Source: Cyclobacteriaceae bacterium
Lineage (GTDB): Bacteria > Bacteroidota > Bacteroidia > Cytophagales > Cyclobacteriaceae
Assembly (NCBI GenBank): GCA_013141055.1
Contig: JABFRS010000002.1
Span: forward strand, 310,001 to 374,000
Direction: 5' to 3'
DNA: 64,000 nucleotides
Shown: positions 36,241 to 45,107 of the stretch, one piece after another
Numbering within the stretch: position 1 is the first letter of the stretch
Layout: each line of letters opens with the position of its first letter
Program-made: the position numbers and the translations under genes
Notes under the pieces: generated by a model
Told to the model about the DNA's origin: nothing
What the model saw: the letters and a program-made list of their open reading frames with translations, nothing else
Database searches by the model: none

Positions 36241-36488
36241 ATTAAAAACAGGCCGCTCCTAAGGAGCTTACACAAATACTTTACAACAAATTTCTACAAA
36301 CAGGTCGCCCCTAATGGGGCTTATCCAAATTTGTAAACTCGTTATAATAATGATAACACCACCTTGTCAAATAGTTACTTATTCGTTAATAGTCAAATAG
36401 ATTCCGAAGCCCTGTTAAAGGCGTCCTGTTTGTAGTCAGATTTCTACGAGATGGTTCCTAACTCCAGAGGAGCGGCCTGTTCTTAAAA
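36241..36488. repeat. Nested palindromic element, copy 4
   Basis: Same A-B-spacer-B'-A' structure and orientation as the copies at 18.5-19.9 kb, with AGGAGCTTACACAAATAC replacing ACGGAGCTTATCC. It stands alone on the right side of the Rhs island. Confidence 0.8.
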
Positions 36489-36616
36489 CAAGTGAAAGCA
36501 AAGTACTCTCAAGTTATTAACTTAAGATAGCAGAAAATCATAATTAATGGGACGGGTCGCAGACCCCGACCAACAACAAACCTCCATGAAGTTAGGAGTT
36601 CCCTTCATTAACTCTT

Positions 36617-36650
36617 CTTACTTTTCTTTGCTTGCCCAAAGAAAAGTAAG
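36617..36650. repeat. CTTACTTTTCTTT hairpin, copy 2
   Basis: Identical hairpin to 19930-19963, followed by the same AAAAGGCCCCACGAA phrase. At 36728-36810 the 'CGCGCC.TTCGTGGACGCCCACCCGC' block of the 550-bp unit reappears. The remainder of 36811-37316 holds degraded pieces of the same unit (e.g. 37090-37260) and no gene. Confidence 0.7.
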
Positions 36651-37316
36651 CAAAAGAAAAGGCCCCACGAACGCTGCGCAGCGAAATATCACTTAGTTCT
36701 TTTCTGATCGATCGTAGACTGCTTTACGCCGCGCCGTTCGTGGACGCCCACCCGCTACGGCTAACGGAGAACATTCGATATTCAGATTTGAAGATTATGT
36801 TTCAGTTAGTCTAATGGTTGAAGAGAACGTATTGGATTGAATTGTCTCCGTGGGAAAAAGTAAATCACACTTGAAACTAATCTTTCCCCAAAGGAAAACT
36901 TTCCAATCATCACATAAGGCGCCTTGGTATTTTGCCGGGTGGTGCGGAAGGATATGCGCGTGGCTAAAGACCCAGCGCCGGTGTGATGATGCAGCCATGC
37001 GGCTGTGGAGCTTTTAAAAATCTTTCAGTGAGTATAAATATTACTCAGTTACTTAGTATTCAAAAAGGATTTTTAGAGTCCCCCATACTAAATCTTCTTA
37101 CTTTCTTTGCTTACCCCACAAAGCAATGCGCCTGTCTGACCAGTCATCTGGGTATGAGCGATGCAAAACTTCTTATGAGGACATTCCATTGCGCATGCTT
37201 CGTGGGTGCTACCCGCCACGGCTGACGGAGGACGTTCGGGGTTCAGGTTTGAAGATTATGTTTCAGTCAAGGGATGCAGTCCACATCTGATCAAATACAG
37301 TATCGCACAAAAGACA

Positions 37317-37399
37317 ATTAAAAACAGGCCGCTCCTAAGGAGCTTACACAAATATTTAACAACAAATTTCTACAAACAGGTCGCCCCTAGCGGGGCTTA
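37317..37399. repeat. Nested palindromic element, left half only (copy 5)
   Basis: Arms A and B are present; spacer, B' and A' are missing. Followed by GCACGCGGCGGAGTCGTCGCGCC, a hairpin also seen near 18207-18240. Confidence 0.7.
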
Positions 37400-37454
37400 A
37401 TTGGTTACCGACGGCACGCGGCGGAGTCGTCGCGCCATGAGGCCTGCGCTGCCC

Positions 37455-38243
37455 TTATTGTTTACTCTTATACCACTTCTCAAAATCAACTACACTTACC
37501 TTTCCATAGCAGTCTTCCAGATATTCTGCCACTTCTTCTTTTAGTTTTGAAGCGGATGTGTTAGGTGGCATGTTCTTTACAAGGATATCGATCTCTGCTT
37601 TTAATCTGGTAAGATCTGGTGTCGAAATGGAAAGGTTCGTTACTTGCGTAATAGCCTTGTCCTTGCTGTAAAACAGTCGCAGGTCGGAAGCGGCCGAAAG
37701 TGCAATCGGCTTTCCATCCACCGCAAACAGCTCGGCTCTTTTGATGATGAGACTATCTGAGACATTCACAAGCTTTTTATTGATGTCTTCATTGTTGAAA
37801 CGATAGCGGATGAAAAAGAATGCGTTCGCTCCCATCGGGAATGCCGCCGCACTGACTTTATACTTCAACTCCGACAGCAGCACCACCGAATCCTTAAAGT
37901 AAACCTGTATGTCATGCGCATTATTGAAGTTCCCACTCCGTGTACTGAGTCTGCTCGTACCAGGAAGAAGGATGTCTTTCACAATCGCCATGAGCTCTGA
38001 AGAACCTTCCGATACCTTGGGCTTAATAATAAAGCGCCCTGACTTTGCATTCACCACCGCCACCGCATCGGATTCAGTGCTGAACACCAGCTTGTCGCTT
38101 TGCTTTACCACGTCGTTCATCTTCAACAGCATGCCCGTCTTCTGAAACGTCACTTTGCCCCTCACCTGCAGGACATAGTATTCCTGAGCACAAACAATAT
38201 GAGAGCAGATCAACAGCAAAATTACCAGGGTGGCCTTTGTCAT
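37455..38243 (-). CDS. FecR-like secreted protein of the caspase operon
   Basis: 262 aa from ATG 38243, which gives a clean signal peptide (TKATLVILLLICSHIVCAQ) and a 4-base overlap with the CHASE2 gene. The longer upstream frame only duplicates the neighbour's DNA. Residues ~20-75 (YYVLQVRGKVTFQKTGMLLK, then MNDVVKQSDKLVFSTESDAV and KSGRFIIKP) follow the FecR pattern of a small barrel with a 'G.....G..L..GD.i' start. The rest is mixed alpha/beta, ending FEKWYKSKQ. Last gene of the five-gene operon, placed in the periplasm by its signal. Confidence 0.65.
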   Translation of the reverse strand: MTKATLVILLLICSHIVCAQEYYVLQVRGKVTFQKTGMLLKMNDVVKQSDKLVFSTESDAVAVVNAKSGRFIIKPKVSEGSSELMAIVKDILLPGTSRLSTRSGNFNNAHDIQVYFKDSVVLLSELKYKVSAAAFPMGANAFFFIRYRFNNEDINKKLVNVSDSLIIKRAELFAVDGKPIALSAASDLRLFYSKDKAITQVTNLSISTPDLTRLKAEIDILVKNMPPNTSASKLKEEVAEYLEDCYGKVSVVDFEKWYKSKQ

Positions 38244-39418
38244 GGATGGGATAGTTTTAATTTTCTTTTCGAATCTATGTACTCGATCACATATTCCGCG
38301 AGACTGAAGTAAAGACTCATGATCAATATATTTAAATGAATTCCGAAGACGAGATATGACACGATGGACATGATCAGCAAAAAGAATGCATACTTCAGGT
38401 AATCGAAAATAAAGGATCCTGCTTTGCTTTTCTGTATCCACTGAATCACACGCAGGTGAACAAGGCTTACATTTCTGATCAGCACATAAGAGAACAGCAG
38501 GTAGCATGAGAAGAGGTACAGAAAGAACCAACCGCTGAGATTGTTCTTATTGTCGCGAAGGTTGAGATATGCATTTAAATGGATCAATGGCCCTGCCGTG
38601 GTACCATAGATCGTCTGATGCAGATCTTCTTCCAGGAAATCACCGACCACAATGATCTTGTCTTTCAGGATATCCCGTAGGAGCGGATCAGGAAGTTCAA
38701 GCAGGTTACCCAGATGGAATGAATGATATCCCAAAGTATCATCGCGGAAAATATCATACTGACGGATGGGGAATTCAATGATAAAAGACTTCAGTGCACG
38801 ATGGTCATTCTTCCTGTCGAACAGCAATCCGGAAGTATAGGAAGCATGGTGAATGTCCTTATACATTTTCAGAGCAATGGTGCTGCATGTGTCATACTGA
38901 ATGAACTTATACTTTAAGAAATTCCCGAAGTCGGAATCATAATCTGAAAAGGCAGTCGGTACTTTTATCACGGGCATGGTCATCACACCCTCAACTGCGT
39001 GAAAGGGAAATACAATGTTGCTGGTTCGCTGTACGTTCTGCAACAGAAGACTGTCGGCTGGAGAAGACTGCTCCAGGAATACATCACAGACAATATACGT
39101 GTGATTATTAAAGGCCGAAGTCTTTTCAAACAGCTTGGCCAGGCTTTCCCGGTTGGTGATGGCTTCATTGCCAATGCTGAAGCCAAACTCATCGAGCTTT
39201 GGGTTCAATGCTTTTTCGTAGGAGACGTTGATCAGCAGGAAATCTTTCCGGGAAGGCTTCTCTTCCAGGCCAAAGATCACATTCTTTAAAACGGATACAC
39301 CTGAAATGATGCTCGATTCGTTTTCATACGAATAGGAAATGCCCAGCAAAAAGAAAGAAAAGACAACGAGGAACAGTGCATGAACAGTGACAACCGCAAT
39401 GAATCGAAATCTTTTCAA
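38240..39418 (-). CDS. CHASE2-domain membrane sensor without output domain
   Basis: 392 aa. One N-terminal helix (FIAVVTVHALFLVVFSFFLLG) is followed by a ~250-residue extracytoplasmic CHASE2 domain containing KDFLLINVSYEKAL, DSDFGNFLKY, and the diagnostic end KDKIIVVGDFLEEDLHQTIY then GTTAGPLIHLNAYLNL. Three membrane helices follow (about 300-320, 340-358, 362-380). In most CHASE2 proteins a kinase, cyclase or phosphatase comes next; here only ~12 cytoplasmic residues remain, so the signal must pass to a partner. Overlaps the FecR-like gene by 4 bases and follows the lipoprotein gene by 10. Confidence 0.85.
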   Translation of the reverse strand: MKRFRFIAVVTVHALFLVVFSFFLLGISYSYENESSIISGVSVLKNVIFGLEEKPSRKDFLLINVSYEKALNPKLDEFGFSIGNEAITNRESLAKLFEKTSAFNNHTYIVCDVFLEQSSPADSLLLQNVQRTSNIVFPFHAVEGVMTMPVIKVPTAFSDYDSDFGNFLKYKFIQYDTCSTIALKMYKDIHHASYTSGLLFDRKNDHRALKSFIIEFPIRQYDIFRDDTLGYHSFHLGNLLELPDPLLRDILKDKIIVVGDFLEEDLHQTIYGTTAGPLIHLNAYLNLRDNKNNLSGWFFLYLFSCYLLFSYVLIRNVSLVHLRVIQWIQKSKAGSFIFDYLKYAFFLLIMSIVSYLVFGIHLNILIMSLYFSLAEYVIEYIDSKRKLKLSHP

Positions 39419-39428
39419 ACAAGTCTGA

Positions 39429-40349
39429 TCAAAATCTTAAAAGAGCATAGCCATCCAGCTCCATCGTTTCCTTTGTTGTCGGGTCGGTCATGGCTACATA
39501 CCTGAACATCACCTTGTGCTGACCGTTTTCAATGATGTACTTTACCTTTCCTGACTGGCAACGGTAATAGTACTGACAGGTATTTAGTGTTGGACAGGCC
39601 GAACTGAACGCCACTTCCACATACGAATTATCAGTCAGGCCATATCCATTGGCATAGGCGTTCGGCACATCATAAGTTTTATTTGCCACCGGAGGCTGAA
39701 CGAAATAAAGATAGACAACATAGCCGGAAGAAAACAAATTGAGAGTTGCTACATAACGATTGATCGAACCATCATACACTGCTTTGGTATTCCGCATGAA
39801 AGAATTATCAAAATCGTAAACAGAAAAACGGTACGGGTCGGTCTTGTAAATAGGTCCTACAAATGCAACTCTGTCTTTCGAAGGGGGATCCGACATTACA
39901 TATTTCCCAAAGTTGGTAGTGCTGAACACCACTGCCCTGGAAGTTGACGCTCCGGCCTTTGACCAGCCACTACCGGATTTAGTATCCTTCCCGGCAATCG
40001 GGGAGAAAACAGTGGTCTGTGTCTGACTAAGGGTTACTGTTACAGGCTGCTGAAACGTTATGTCCTGCGGCCATAACTCAAGTTGGTTGTATGGAAGATA
40101 GAGAAAATCATCATCCGTCATGATGGCATTGACAAATGCTTTTTCTCCATACTGCTGCACCTTCATTAATACCTGGGTCGGAGTCGTAACAGCTCCCTTT
40201 GGAAACGAGAGGCTTACATAACCACTTTCCATTTCCTTCCCTGCCGGTGTTACATAATTTGAACCTGGATGATCTAAGTTGGCAGTCGTGTCTGAACAGG
40301 AGTTGAACAAGACTGTCATGAGACATAGAAATAAATATTTTCTACTCAT
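39429..40349 (-). CDS. Lipoprotein with a ZU5-like stretch
   Basis: 306 aa with a lipoprotein signal (SRKYLFLCLMTVLFNSC, Cys18). Residues ~30-110 read YVTPAGKEMESGYVSLSFPK, GAVTTPTQVLMKVQQYG, then LELWPQDITFQQPVTVTLSQ. This matches the ZU5 pattern: an N-terminal 'G..v.ip.GAv...t.i.v' and a later 'l.P....f..PV.v.l'. The rest is strand-rich with four Cys (CPTLNTCQYYYRC). The start overlaps the preceding barrel gene by 4 bases. The ZU5 assignment is by eye. Probably on the periplasmic or outer surface, as part of the caspase operon. Confidence 0.6.
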   Translation of the reverse strand: MSRKYLFLCLMTVLFNSCSDTTANLDHPGSNYVTPAGKEMESGYVSLSFPKGAVTTPTQVLMKVQQYGEKAFVNAIMTDDDFLYLPYNQLELWPQDITFQQPVTVTLSQTQTTVFSPIAGKDTKSGSGWSKAGASTSRAVVFSTTNFGKYVMSDPPSKDRVAFVGPIYKTDPYRFSVYDFDNSFMRNTKAVYDGSINRYVATLNLFSSGYVVYLYFVQPPVANKTYDVPNAYANGYGLTDNSYVEVAFSSACPTLNTCQYYYRCQSGKVKYIIENGQHKVMFRYVAMTDPTTKETMELDGYALLRF

Positions 40350-41065
40350 AGCGTTTTCTTTTTTACAGTATTCAAAGAGAAGAAATTAATACCCAGGCCT
40401 ATTTGAAAAGTGCTGACTCTTTTGGTAACAGGTCCGAGAGAACTGAGATTGGTTTGATACACCGCTTCCAGGTGAAGCGAATAATACCTGAGACCCGCTG
40501 CTAATCTTGCATTGAGAATCGCCTTCTCTGAGTAATCAATATAGGTTAGTATTTCACCTGGTTTTGCATCACTCTCAAACCGTGACGTCGTTCTTCCTGA
40601 AAGTCCAACGCTCACATAAGGACTAATGAGGGATCGCGGCATCAGCAGATAACCCACCGATGCATAGGGATTGAGATAGGTATTCGTGCCATAGCCCTGG
40701 CTACCACCCTGACCATCCGCATTGAGCAAATGACTCGCCACCGATGGCTCCGCGTCGTATGTGTAGGAAAGTGAGTAGTACATAATGCCAATACCACCCT
40801 GCAGAAAATAACGGTTCTTGAACTGATACTTTATAAACAGCTCAGGAGTGTAGGCAAACTGAGGACGGTCTTTCATGTCCATTGTTACACTTTTAACACT
40901 CAGAAGTCCGGTAGTGCCAGCCCCATTAAAGTAATGATAGTCGAGCTGCTGTGAGCTTACCGACCAGCCCACTGCTACGTTCATGCGAAAGCCAACGCTG
41001 AGGGTCTGCGCTGATAGGACTGAACTTAATGTCGTTAGAATAATGATCAGTAAATATCTTACCAT
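40346..41065 (-). CDS. Outer-membrane beta-barrel protein of the caspase operon
   Basis: 239 aa with a signal peptide (VRYLLIIILTTLSSVLSAQ) and barrel strands: LSVGFRMNVAVGWSVS, YTPELFIKYQFKNRYFLQGG, LISPYVSVGLSGRTTS, LHLEAVYQTNL, ending TFQIGLGINFF. The size fits an 8-strand barrel of the OmpA/porin-like outer-membrane type. Its start overlaps the caspase stop by 7 bases, so translation is probably coupled. Function unknown; likely the outer-membrane anchor or port of the system. Confidence 0.7.
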   Translation of the reverse strand: MVRYLLIIILTTLSSVLSAQTLSVGFRMNVAVGWSVSSQQLDYHYFNGAGTTGLLSVKSVTMDMKDRPQFAYTPELFIKYQFKNRYFLQGGIGIMYYSLSYTYDAEPSVASHLLNADGQGGSQGYGTNTYLNPYASVGYLLMPRSLISPYVSVGLSGRTTSRFESDAKPGEILTYIDYSEKAILNARLAAGLRYYSLHLEAVYQTNLSSLGPVTKRVSTFQIGLGINFFSLNTVKKKTL

Positions 41066-44028
41066 ATAATGAAGTTGTTATTCAGGTTTTCGTCGCGTGA
41101 GGTTGGAGTCTGTTTTCCTTTTGTCAGTCGAGGTACTTCGCGACTGAGGTATCGTTGTAATTCGGCAATAGAGACAGAGCCGTCTTTATTCAAGTCTGCC
41201 TTTTTATTTTTCAATCCATTGATAAAGCAGTAGGTAAAGATTCCGTTCTTCCATTCCTTTCCTTCAATGGCGTATTCACCGCCACCGGCAGAAGAGACCA
41301 CCACAGCACCGTGAGTATTTTTACTGTCCGCAAACAATACTTTCGATAGCTCGAAGCTGGTTTTCAATCCTGCCCCTGATTTATTCTTCACTCCTGCTCC
41401 AACGCTACGGAAGCTGATCTCTCCTACTTCAGATGCACTGGCGCTTGTTAGCTCTACTTCATCCTTATCAATTTCACCGGAGTGGCAGGCATCAACGATC
41501 AGGAATTTGTTGCGGCTTCGGATGCTTTCAAGAAGGTTCTCCATTTCAGTAAATGGAAGACCACCTTTGGAAGGATCATTGAAATCTACCGTATGTGTTG
41601 ACAGGTAATATTCCATATTCTTGTCAAGCAACCCGTGACCGGAATAAGAGATCAGCACTACATCATCCACCCTGGCGCCTAACAAAAAGTCTTTAAGCTT
41701 GATGATGTTGTCACTAGTGACGTTCTCATTAAGCAAGGAAACCTGTTTCACTTCATTGAAGCGTGACGAGTTTTTGAATAGTGCTTCTATGTCCTGCGCA
41801 TCTTTGGCGGCATACTTGAGATCAAATTCATTCTGCTTGTAGGTAGAGGCACCAATGGTGACGAGGTACAGATCAGGCTTGACCCTTCCCTGCTTGTAGC
41901 TGATCTGAAATGTCTTTTGCAAAGAAGAGATGCCCTTCTCATTCGTGACATAATACTGGATCTTATTAACGCCATAGCTTAGCTCGATCGATACGTCTTT
42001 GGAGAATGTCTGCTTGTCGACCGTAATACCTTTGCCATAGAGAGGAACACCATTGATGAGGACAAACAATTTATCCAGAGGAGTTTTGGCAGATTTCCCT
42101 TCCACGGTAAAGTGATACTCTTTGCTGCGTGACGTCATGATCTTGTCGTTGGTGGTGGACTTGATCTCCGGAATGTCATTGAAAAAGTTCTCCTGCTGCA
42201 TCGCTGCTCCCGACTTCTGGATCCGTTTTTCATACGCTTTATAATACGCGAAGGCCAATGCTGTGTCGGCATAGTTCAGTTTTTCAAGGACCAGGTCAGG
42301 TCTGTTAAATTTCAAATCAAACTGTTCGAAAGAATAGATCTCTGATCCTACTTTGAAACCAACATTCGCCAGGGCTCCTTTTGTTGAGAAGTAATAGTTG
42401 TCTGTGGTGATAAACATGTAATCATTCTCATTGCTTGCCATTACGTTGGTCAGCATCTTTCCTGTTGAAACATCCCATAGCTTTATAAGACCATCGAGAC
42501 TTGCCGTTGCGAGGTAGCCTGCCTGTGGGTTGAATTTTACACTGGTGATCCTGTCTGAGTGATCGGTTGTAAATTCTCTTGCTGTGGATGGATTTTTAGG
42601 ATCTACTAACTTTATCTTTCTTCCATTGATAGCAGACGCGATCATTCCCGTGCGGGTAGAATCCTTTGAGACGAGATTTTCCGATTTCAAAAGAGAATCG
42701 TAAAGCATTTTTGGTCTCTTTACATTCCGCAGTCGCTTCTTGTAGGTATTGGTTTCGAGATCCCATATCAGCCAGTACCGTTCTATTTTTGCGTAGTTAT
42801 CTCTCCGCTTCAGTCTCTTGGTGTAGTAACATTCGAGGGTGACTTTCTTGTTTTCAATTTTATAAACGTCGGAGATCATAAATCCATAGCCTTTGAATTG
42901 CTGACCCTGTTTCGGTTTGATGGAATTAAAGATCATCTCACCACCGGGATCCATCTGCCAGTAACGGAATGAGCCATCATCATATCCGAGAACAATGCTC
43001 TTCCCGTTCTCCATGAATTCCATGACATTGATCTTCTCAGCAGTTCCGCGAAGGACCTTTACTATTTCACCGGAGGTCAGATCCCAGAAAACAATGTTCT
43101 TATCCATTCCAGAACTCACCATCGTCTTGTTGTCGGGACTGAAGGCAACGGCATTCACATCGCTGTTGTGTCCGTTCAGCACATGGATCTTTACTCCTGA
43201 TGTAAGACCATAGACAGAGATCAGGTCATTCTTGTTGCCGCTGGCAAAGTACTCATCCGAGATGGCTGTCGAGAGATAGGATTGCCAGATCTGAGGAGCG
43301 GGTAAAGTATAGGTTGAGAAAGGTTTATCATCCCTGATGTTCCATCTTTTCAACTTACCCAATACACCTGCACCCACAAGGTAGGTGTCATCCTTTGAAA
43401 AGGCGAGTTGATTGGTTTTTAAGTTAAGATTCTTTACGACCGCGCCCGTTGCTATATCCACGATCCTGACCTTTGATATTTTACGGCCTGCAAAAGCGAT
43501 GAACTTGCCATCATGACTGAAGGTCACGGTAGAGTAATAGTCCTTGTTACAATAGAACGGAAGCTTACTGATTGCTTTTGAAGATACATTCATGATAGAA
43601 ATCTCTTTTCCGGCAACGGCAAGAGAAGATCCATCGGGAGAGAAACAGACAGACTTAAGAGGCCCTTTGAGATCGTACTCTTCTGTAGAAATTCCTTTTG
43701 CAAGATCCCACAGGATCAGTCTTCCGTCGTCCGAAACACTGGCGAGCATGTTGTTGTTGGGATGAAATGAGATGTCGTTGACCTTCAGCGTGTGACCGGA
43801 GAATGTAAGGAGCTGTTTACCAGCGGAGATATCCCAGATAACAATCCGGTTATCACTTCCGGCGCTGGCAAGTAAAGCACCGTTGGGAGAATAGATAAGC
43901 CGATTGATGGCAGCGGCGTGACCGGTTTGAACTGTCAGTGAAACATTCTGTGCGGAGACGAGCGATAAGCTAATGAGAAGACAAAACAGAACTGAGAAAC
44001 TCCTGGAGGTAAAAGTTTGAATCATCAA
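41059..44028 (-). CDS. Secreted WD40-repeat caspase-like (peptidase C14) protein
   Basis: 989 aa. Signal peptide (about 1-26, FSVLFCLLISLSLVSAQ). WD40 repeats up to about residue 540, e.g. LLASAGSDNRIVIWD, MLASVSDDGRLILWD, MVSSGMDKNIVFWD, LATASLDGLIKLWD. A linker with an Ig-like stretch near 655-710. The caspase fold begins at KPDLYLVTIGAS (717): His798 in SYSGHG, Cys848 in VDACHSGE, and SSAGGGEYAIEG. An EF-hand-like loop DLNKDGSVSIAEL (945-957) lies inside the fold. First gene of the five-gene operon. The signal peptide puts the protease in the periplasm or on the surface, unlike most bacterial caspases. Confidence 0.9.
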   Translation of the reverse strand: MMIQTFTSRSFSVLFCLLISLSLVSAQNVSLTVQTGHAAAINRLIYSPNGALLASAGSDNRIVIWDISAGKQLLTFSGHTLKVNDISFHPNNNMLASVSDDGRLILWDLAKGISTEEYDLKGPLKSVCFSPDGSSLAVAGKEISIMNVSSKAISKLPFYCNKDYYSTVTFSHDGKFIAFAGRKISKVRIVDIATGAVVKNLNLKTNQLAFSKDDTYLVGAGVLGKLKRWNIRDDKPFSTYTLPAPQIWQSYLSTAISDEYFASGNKNDLISVYGLTSGVKIHVLNGHNSDVNAVAFSPDNKTMVSSGMDKNIVFWDLTSGEIVKVLRGTAEKINVMEFMENGKSIVLGYDDGSFRYWQMDPGGEMIFNSIKPKQGQQFKGYGFMISDVYKIENKKVTLECYYTKRLKRRDNYAKIERYWLIWDLETNTYKKRLRNVKRPKMLYDSLLKSENLVSKDSTRTGMIASAINGRKIKLVDPKNPSTAREFTTDHSDRITSVKFNPQAGYLATASLDGLIKLWDVSTGKMLTNVMASNENDYMFITTDNYYFSTKGALANVGFKVGSEIYSFEQFDLKFNRPDLVLEKLNYADTALAFAYYKAYEKRIQKSGAAMQQENFFNDIPEIKSTTNDKIMTSRSKEYHFTVEGKSAKTPLDKLFVLINGVPLYGKGITVDKQTFSKDVSIELSYGVNKIQYYVTNEKGISSLQKTFQISYKQGRVKPDLYLVTIGASTYKQNEFDLKYAAKDAQDIEALFKNSSRFNEVKQVSLLNENVTSDNIIKLKDFLLGARVDDVVLISYSGHGLLDKNMEYYLSTHTVDFNDPSKGGLPFTEMENLLESIRSRNKFLIVDACHSGEIDKDEVELTSASASEVGEISFRSVGAGVKNKSGAGLKTSFELSKVLFADSKNTHGAVVVSSAGGGEYAIEGKEWKNGIFTYCFINGLKNKKADLNKDGSVSIAELQRYLSREVPRLTKGKQTPTSRDENLNNNFIIW

Positions 44029-44093
44029 GGTGAATAGGTTAAGGTTCTGAAAATGGGGTTCTTAAATATGAGTACGAAGTACCCGGCATGCAA

Positions 44094-44109
44094 TACCCAT
44101 TACTGGGTA
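44094..44109. promoter_or_regulatory. NarL-like 7-2-7 inverted repeat upstream of the caspase operon
   Basis: TACCCAT-TA-CTGGGTA lies about 65 bases before the caspase start. The left half matches the NarL heptamer consensus TACYYMT; the right half differs at one base. Extra half-sites are TACCCGG (44080-44086) and AGGGGTA (44074+100, i.e. 44174-44180, reverse of TACCCCT). NarL-type HTH domains are in the same class as the LuxR domain encoded next door. Confidence 0.5.
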
Positions 44110-44199
44110 TATGAAATCGCAGGAATATCTCAGCGATCAATCACATAGATGATCGATCAGGAAAAACCAGTAAAGGGGTATGATTAAAAAGTGAATGCA

Positions 44200-44973
44200 T
44201 TACACCCACCCTTTCTTGACGGCCATGGCAACGAGCTCGGGGGTGCTGGTAGCGTTTGTCTTGCGAAGCATGTTCTTTCGATGTTCATTGACAGTCTCAT
44301 AGCTGATGGAAAGACGTTCAGCTATTTCCTTGCTGCGCATACCTTCTATCAGATGTCTGAGAATTTCCTTTTCACGATCGGTGATGAGAGGTCGCGCCGG
44401 GGAAAATATCTTTTTGACATCTACATTGATGTAAGAAGGTTCGTCCTCAAGACCGATGAGCGAAAGCAAAGGTTCGCCATCCTTCTTAAGATGCGTGATG
44501 TCGGTATGGATTCCGAGGGTTCTTAATATACCGCCGTTGTTCTCGTCGTATTGAACGGTGACGACCTGCTGGAGGATCCGGATATAGTCGCCGTTGGCTT
44601 TCCTGATCCTGTAATCATATCGCACTTTATATTTCAGGATCTGATCGGGACGGAGGGCGGCGAAAAACTCCCCGACTTTATTTTCAAAATTGACAAACCA
44701 GGGAGCATCGTCGGGGTGGATGGAGCTGATGAAGATCGAAGTGTTGAGGTCTTCCGGCTTATAGCCCAGGACTTTTTCAACTTCGGGGCTGATAAAATCA
44801 AACTGTGCGGTCTTAAGGTTAAAAATATAATAGTAGTAATCTCCAACCTGGAAGAGGCTGAGTATCTTTTTGTTGACTTCCAGGCTGTTGTCAAATTTCT
44901 GGTCGGGTGCATCCTTTGCCAGCTTTTTTACGATCTGGGAAAAACTTTTCTGGACATCCTGACCAAGATTCAT
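44200..44973 (-). CDS. PAS-LuxR transcriptional regulator
   Basis: 257 aa, cytoplasmic. The PAS_3-type domain spans about 42-165: FDFISPEVEKVLGYKPEDLN, FISSIHPDDAPWF, YDYRIRKANGDYIRILQQVV and TLGIHTDITHLK. The LuxR/GerE HTH is at about 192-257 (ITDREKEILRHLIEGMRSKE, IAERLSISYETVNEHRKNML). There is no receiver domain, so it should respond to a small molecule or redox state rather than phosphorylation. It lies 171 bases upstream of the caspase gene on the same strand, and the gap contains a NarL-type dyad. It is therefore the obvious candidate regulator of the operon. Confidence 0.85.
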   Translation of the reverse strand: MNLGQDVQKSFSQIVKKLAKDAPDQKFDNSLEVNKKILSLFQVGDYYYYIFNLKTAQFDFISPEVEKVLGYKPEDLNTSIFISSIHPDDAPWFVNFENKVGEFFAALRPDQILKYKVRYDYRIRKANGDYIRILQQVVTVQYDENNGGILRTLGIHTDITHLKKDGEPLLSLIGLEDEPSYINVDVKKIFSPARPLITDREKEILRHLIEGMRSKEIAERLSISYETVNEHRKNMLRKTNATSTPELVAMAVKKGWV

Positions 44974-45085
44974 GAGAAGGCTAATGGATTAAAGAGATAA
45001 TGTAGGGAGATTTTAAGAGAAGATAAAATGAGAGGGAGGTGGAGTGGGGAATTTTTTAGTCAGAAAATAAATAATACAGGAGCAT

Positions 45086-45107
45086 CATATAGTACTAGGA
45101 CTATATG
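45086..45107. repeat. CATATAGT hairpin
   Basis: CATATAGT-ACTAGG-ACTATATG, related to the stems at 16919-16977; both are joined to a GCCACGCC block. Confidence 0.5.

Noticed and set aside
37455-38531. Longer 358-aa form of the FecR-like protein
   Set aside because: The extra 96 residues overlap the CHASE2 coding region; ATG 38243 gives a signal peptide and a standard 4-base overlap.
44551-45000. 149-codon plus-strand ORF antisense to the PAS-LuxR gene
   Set aside because: Shadow frame over a clear PAS domain.
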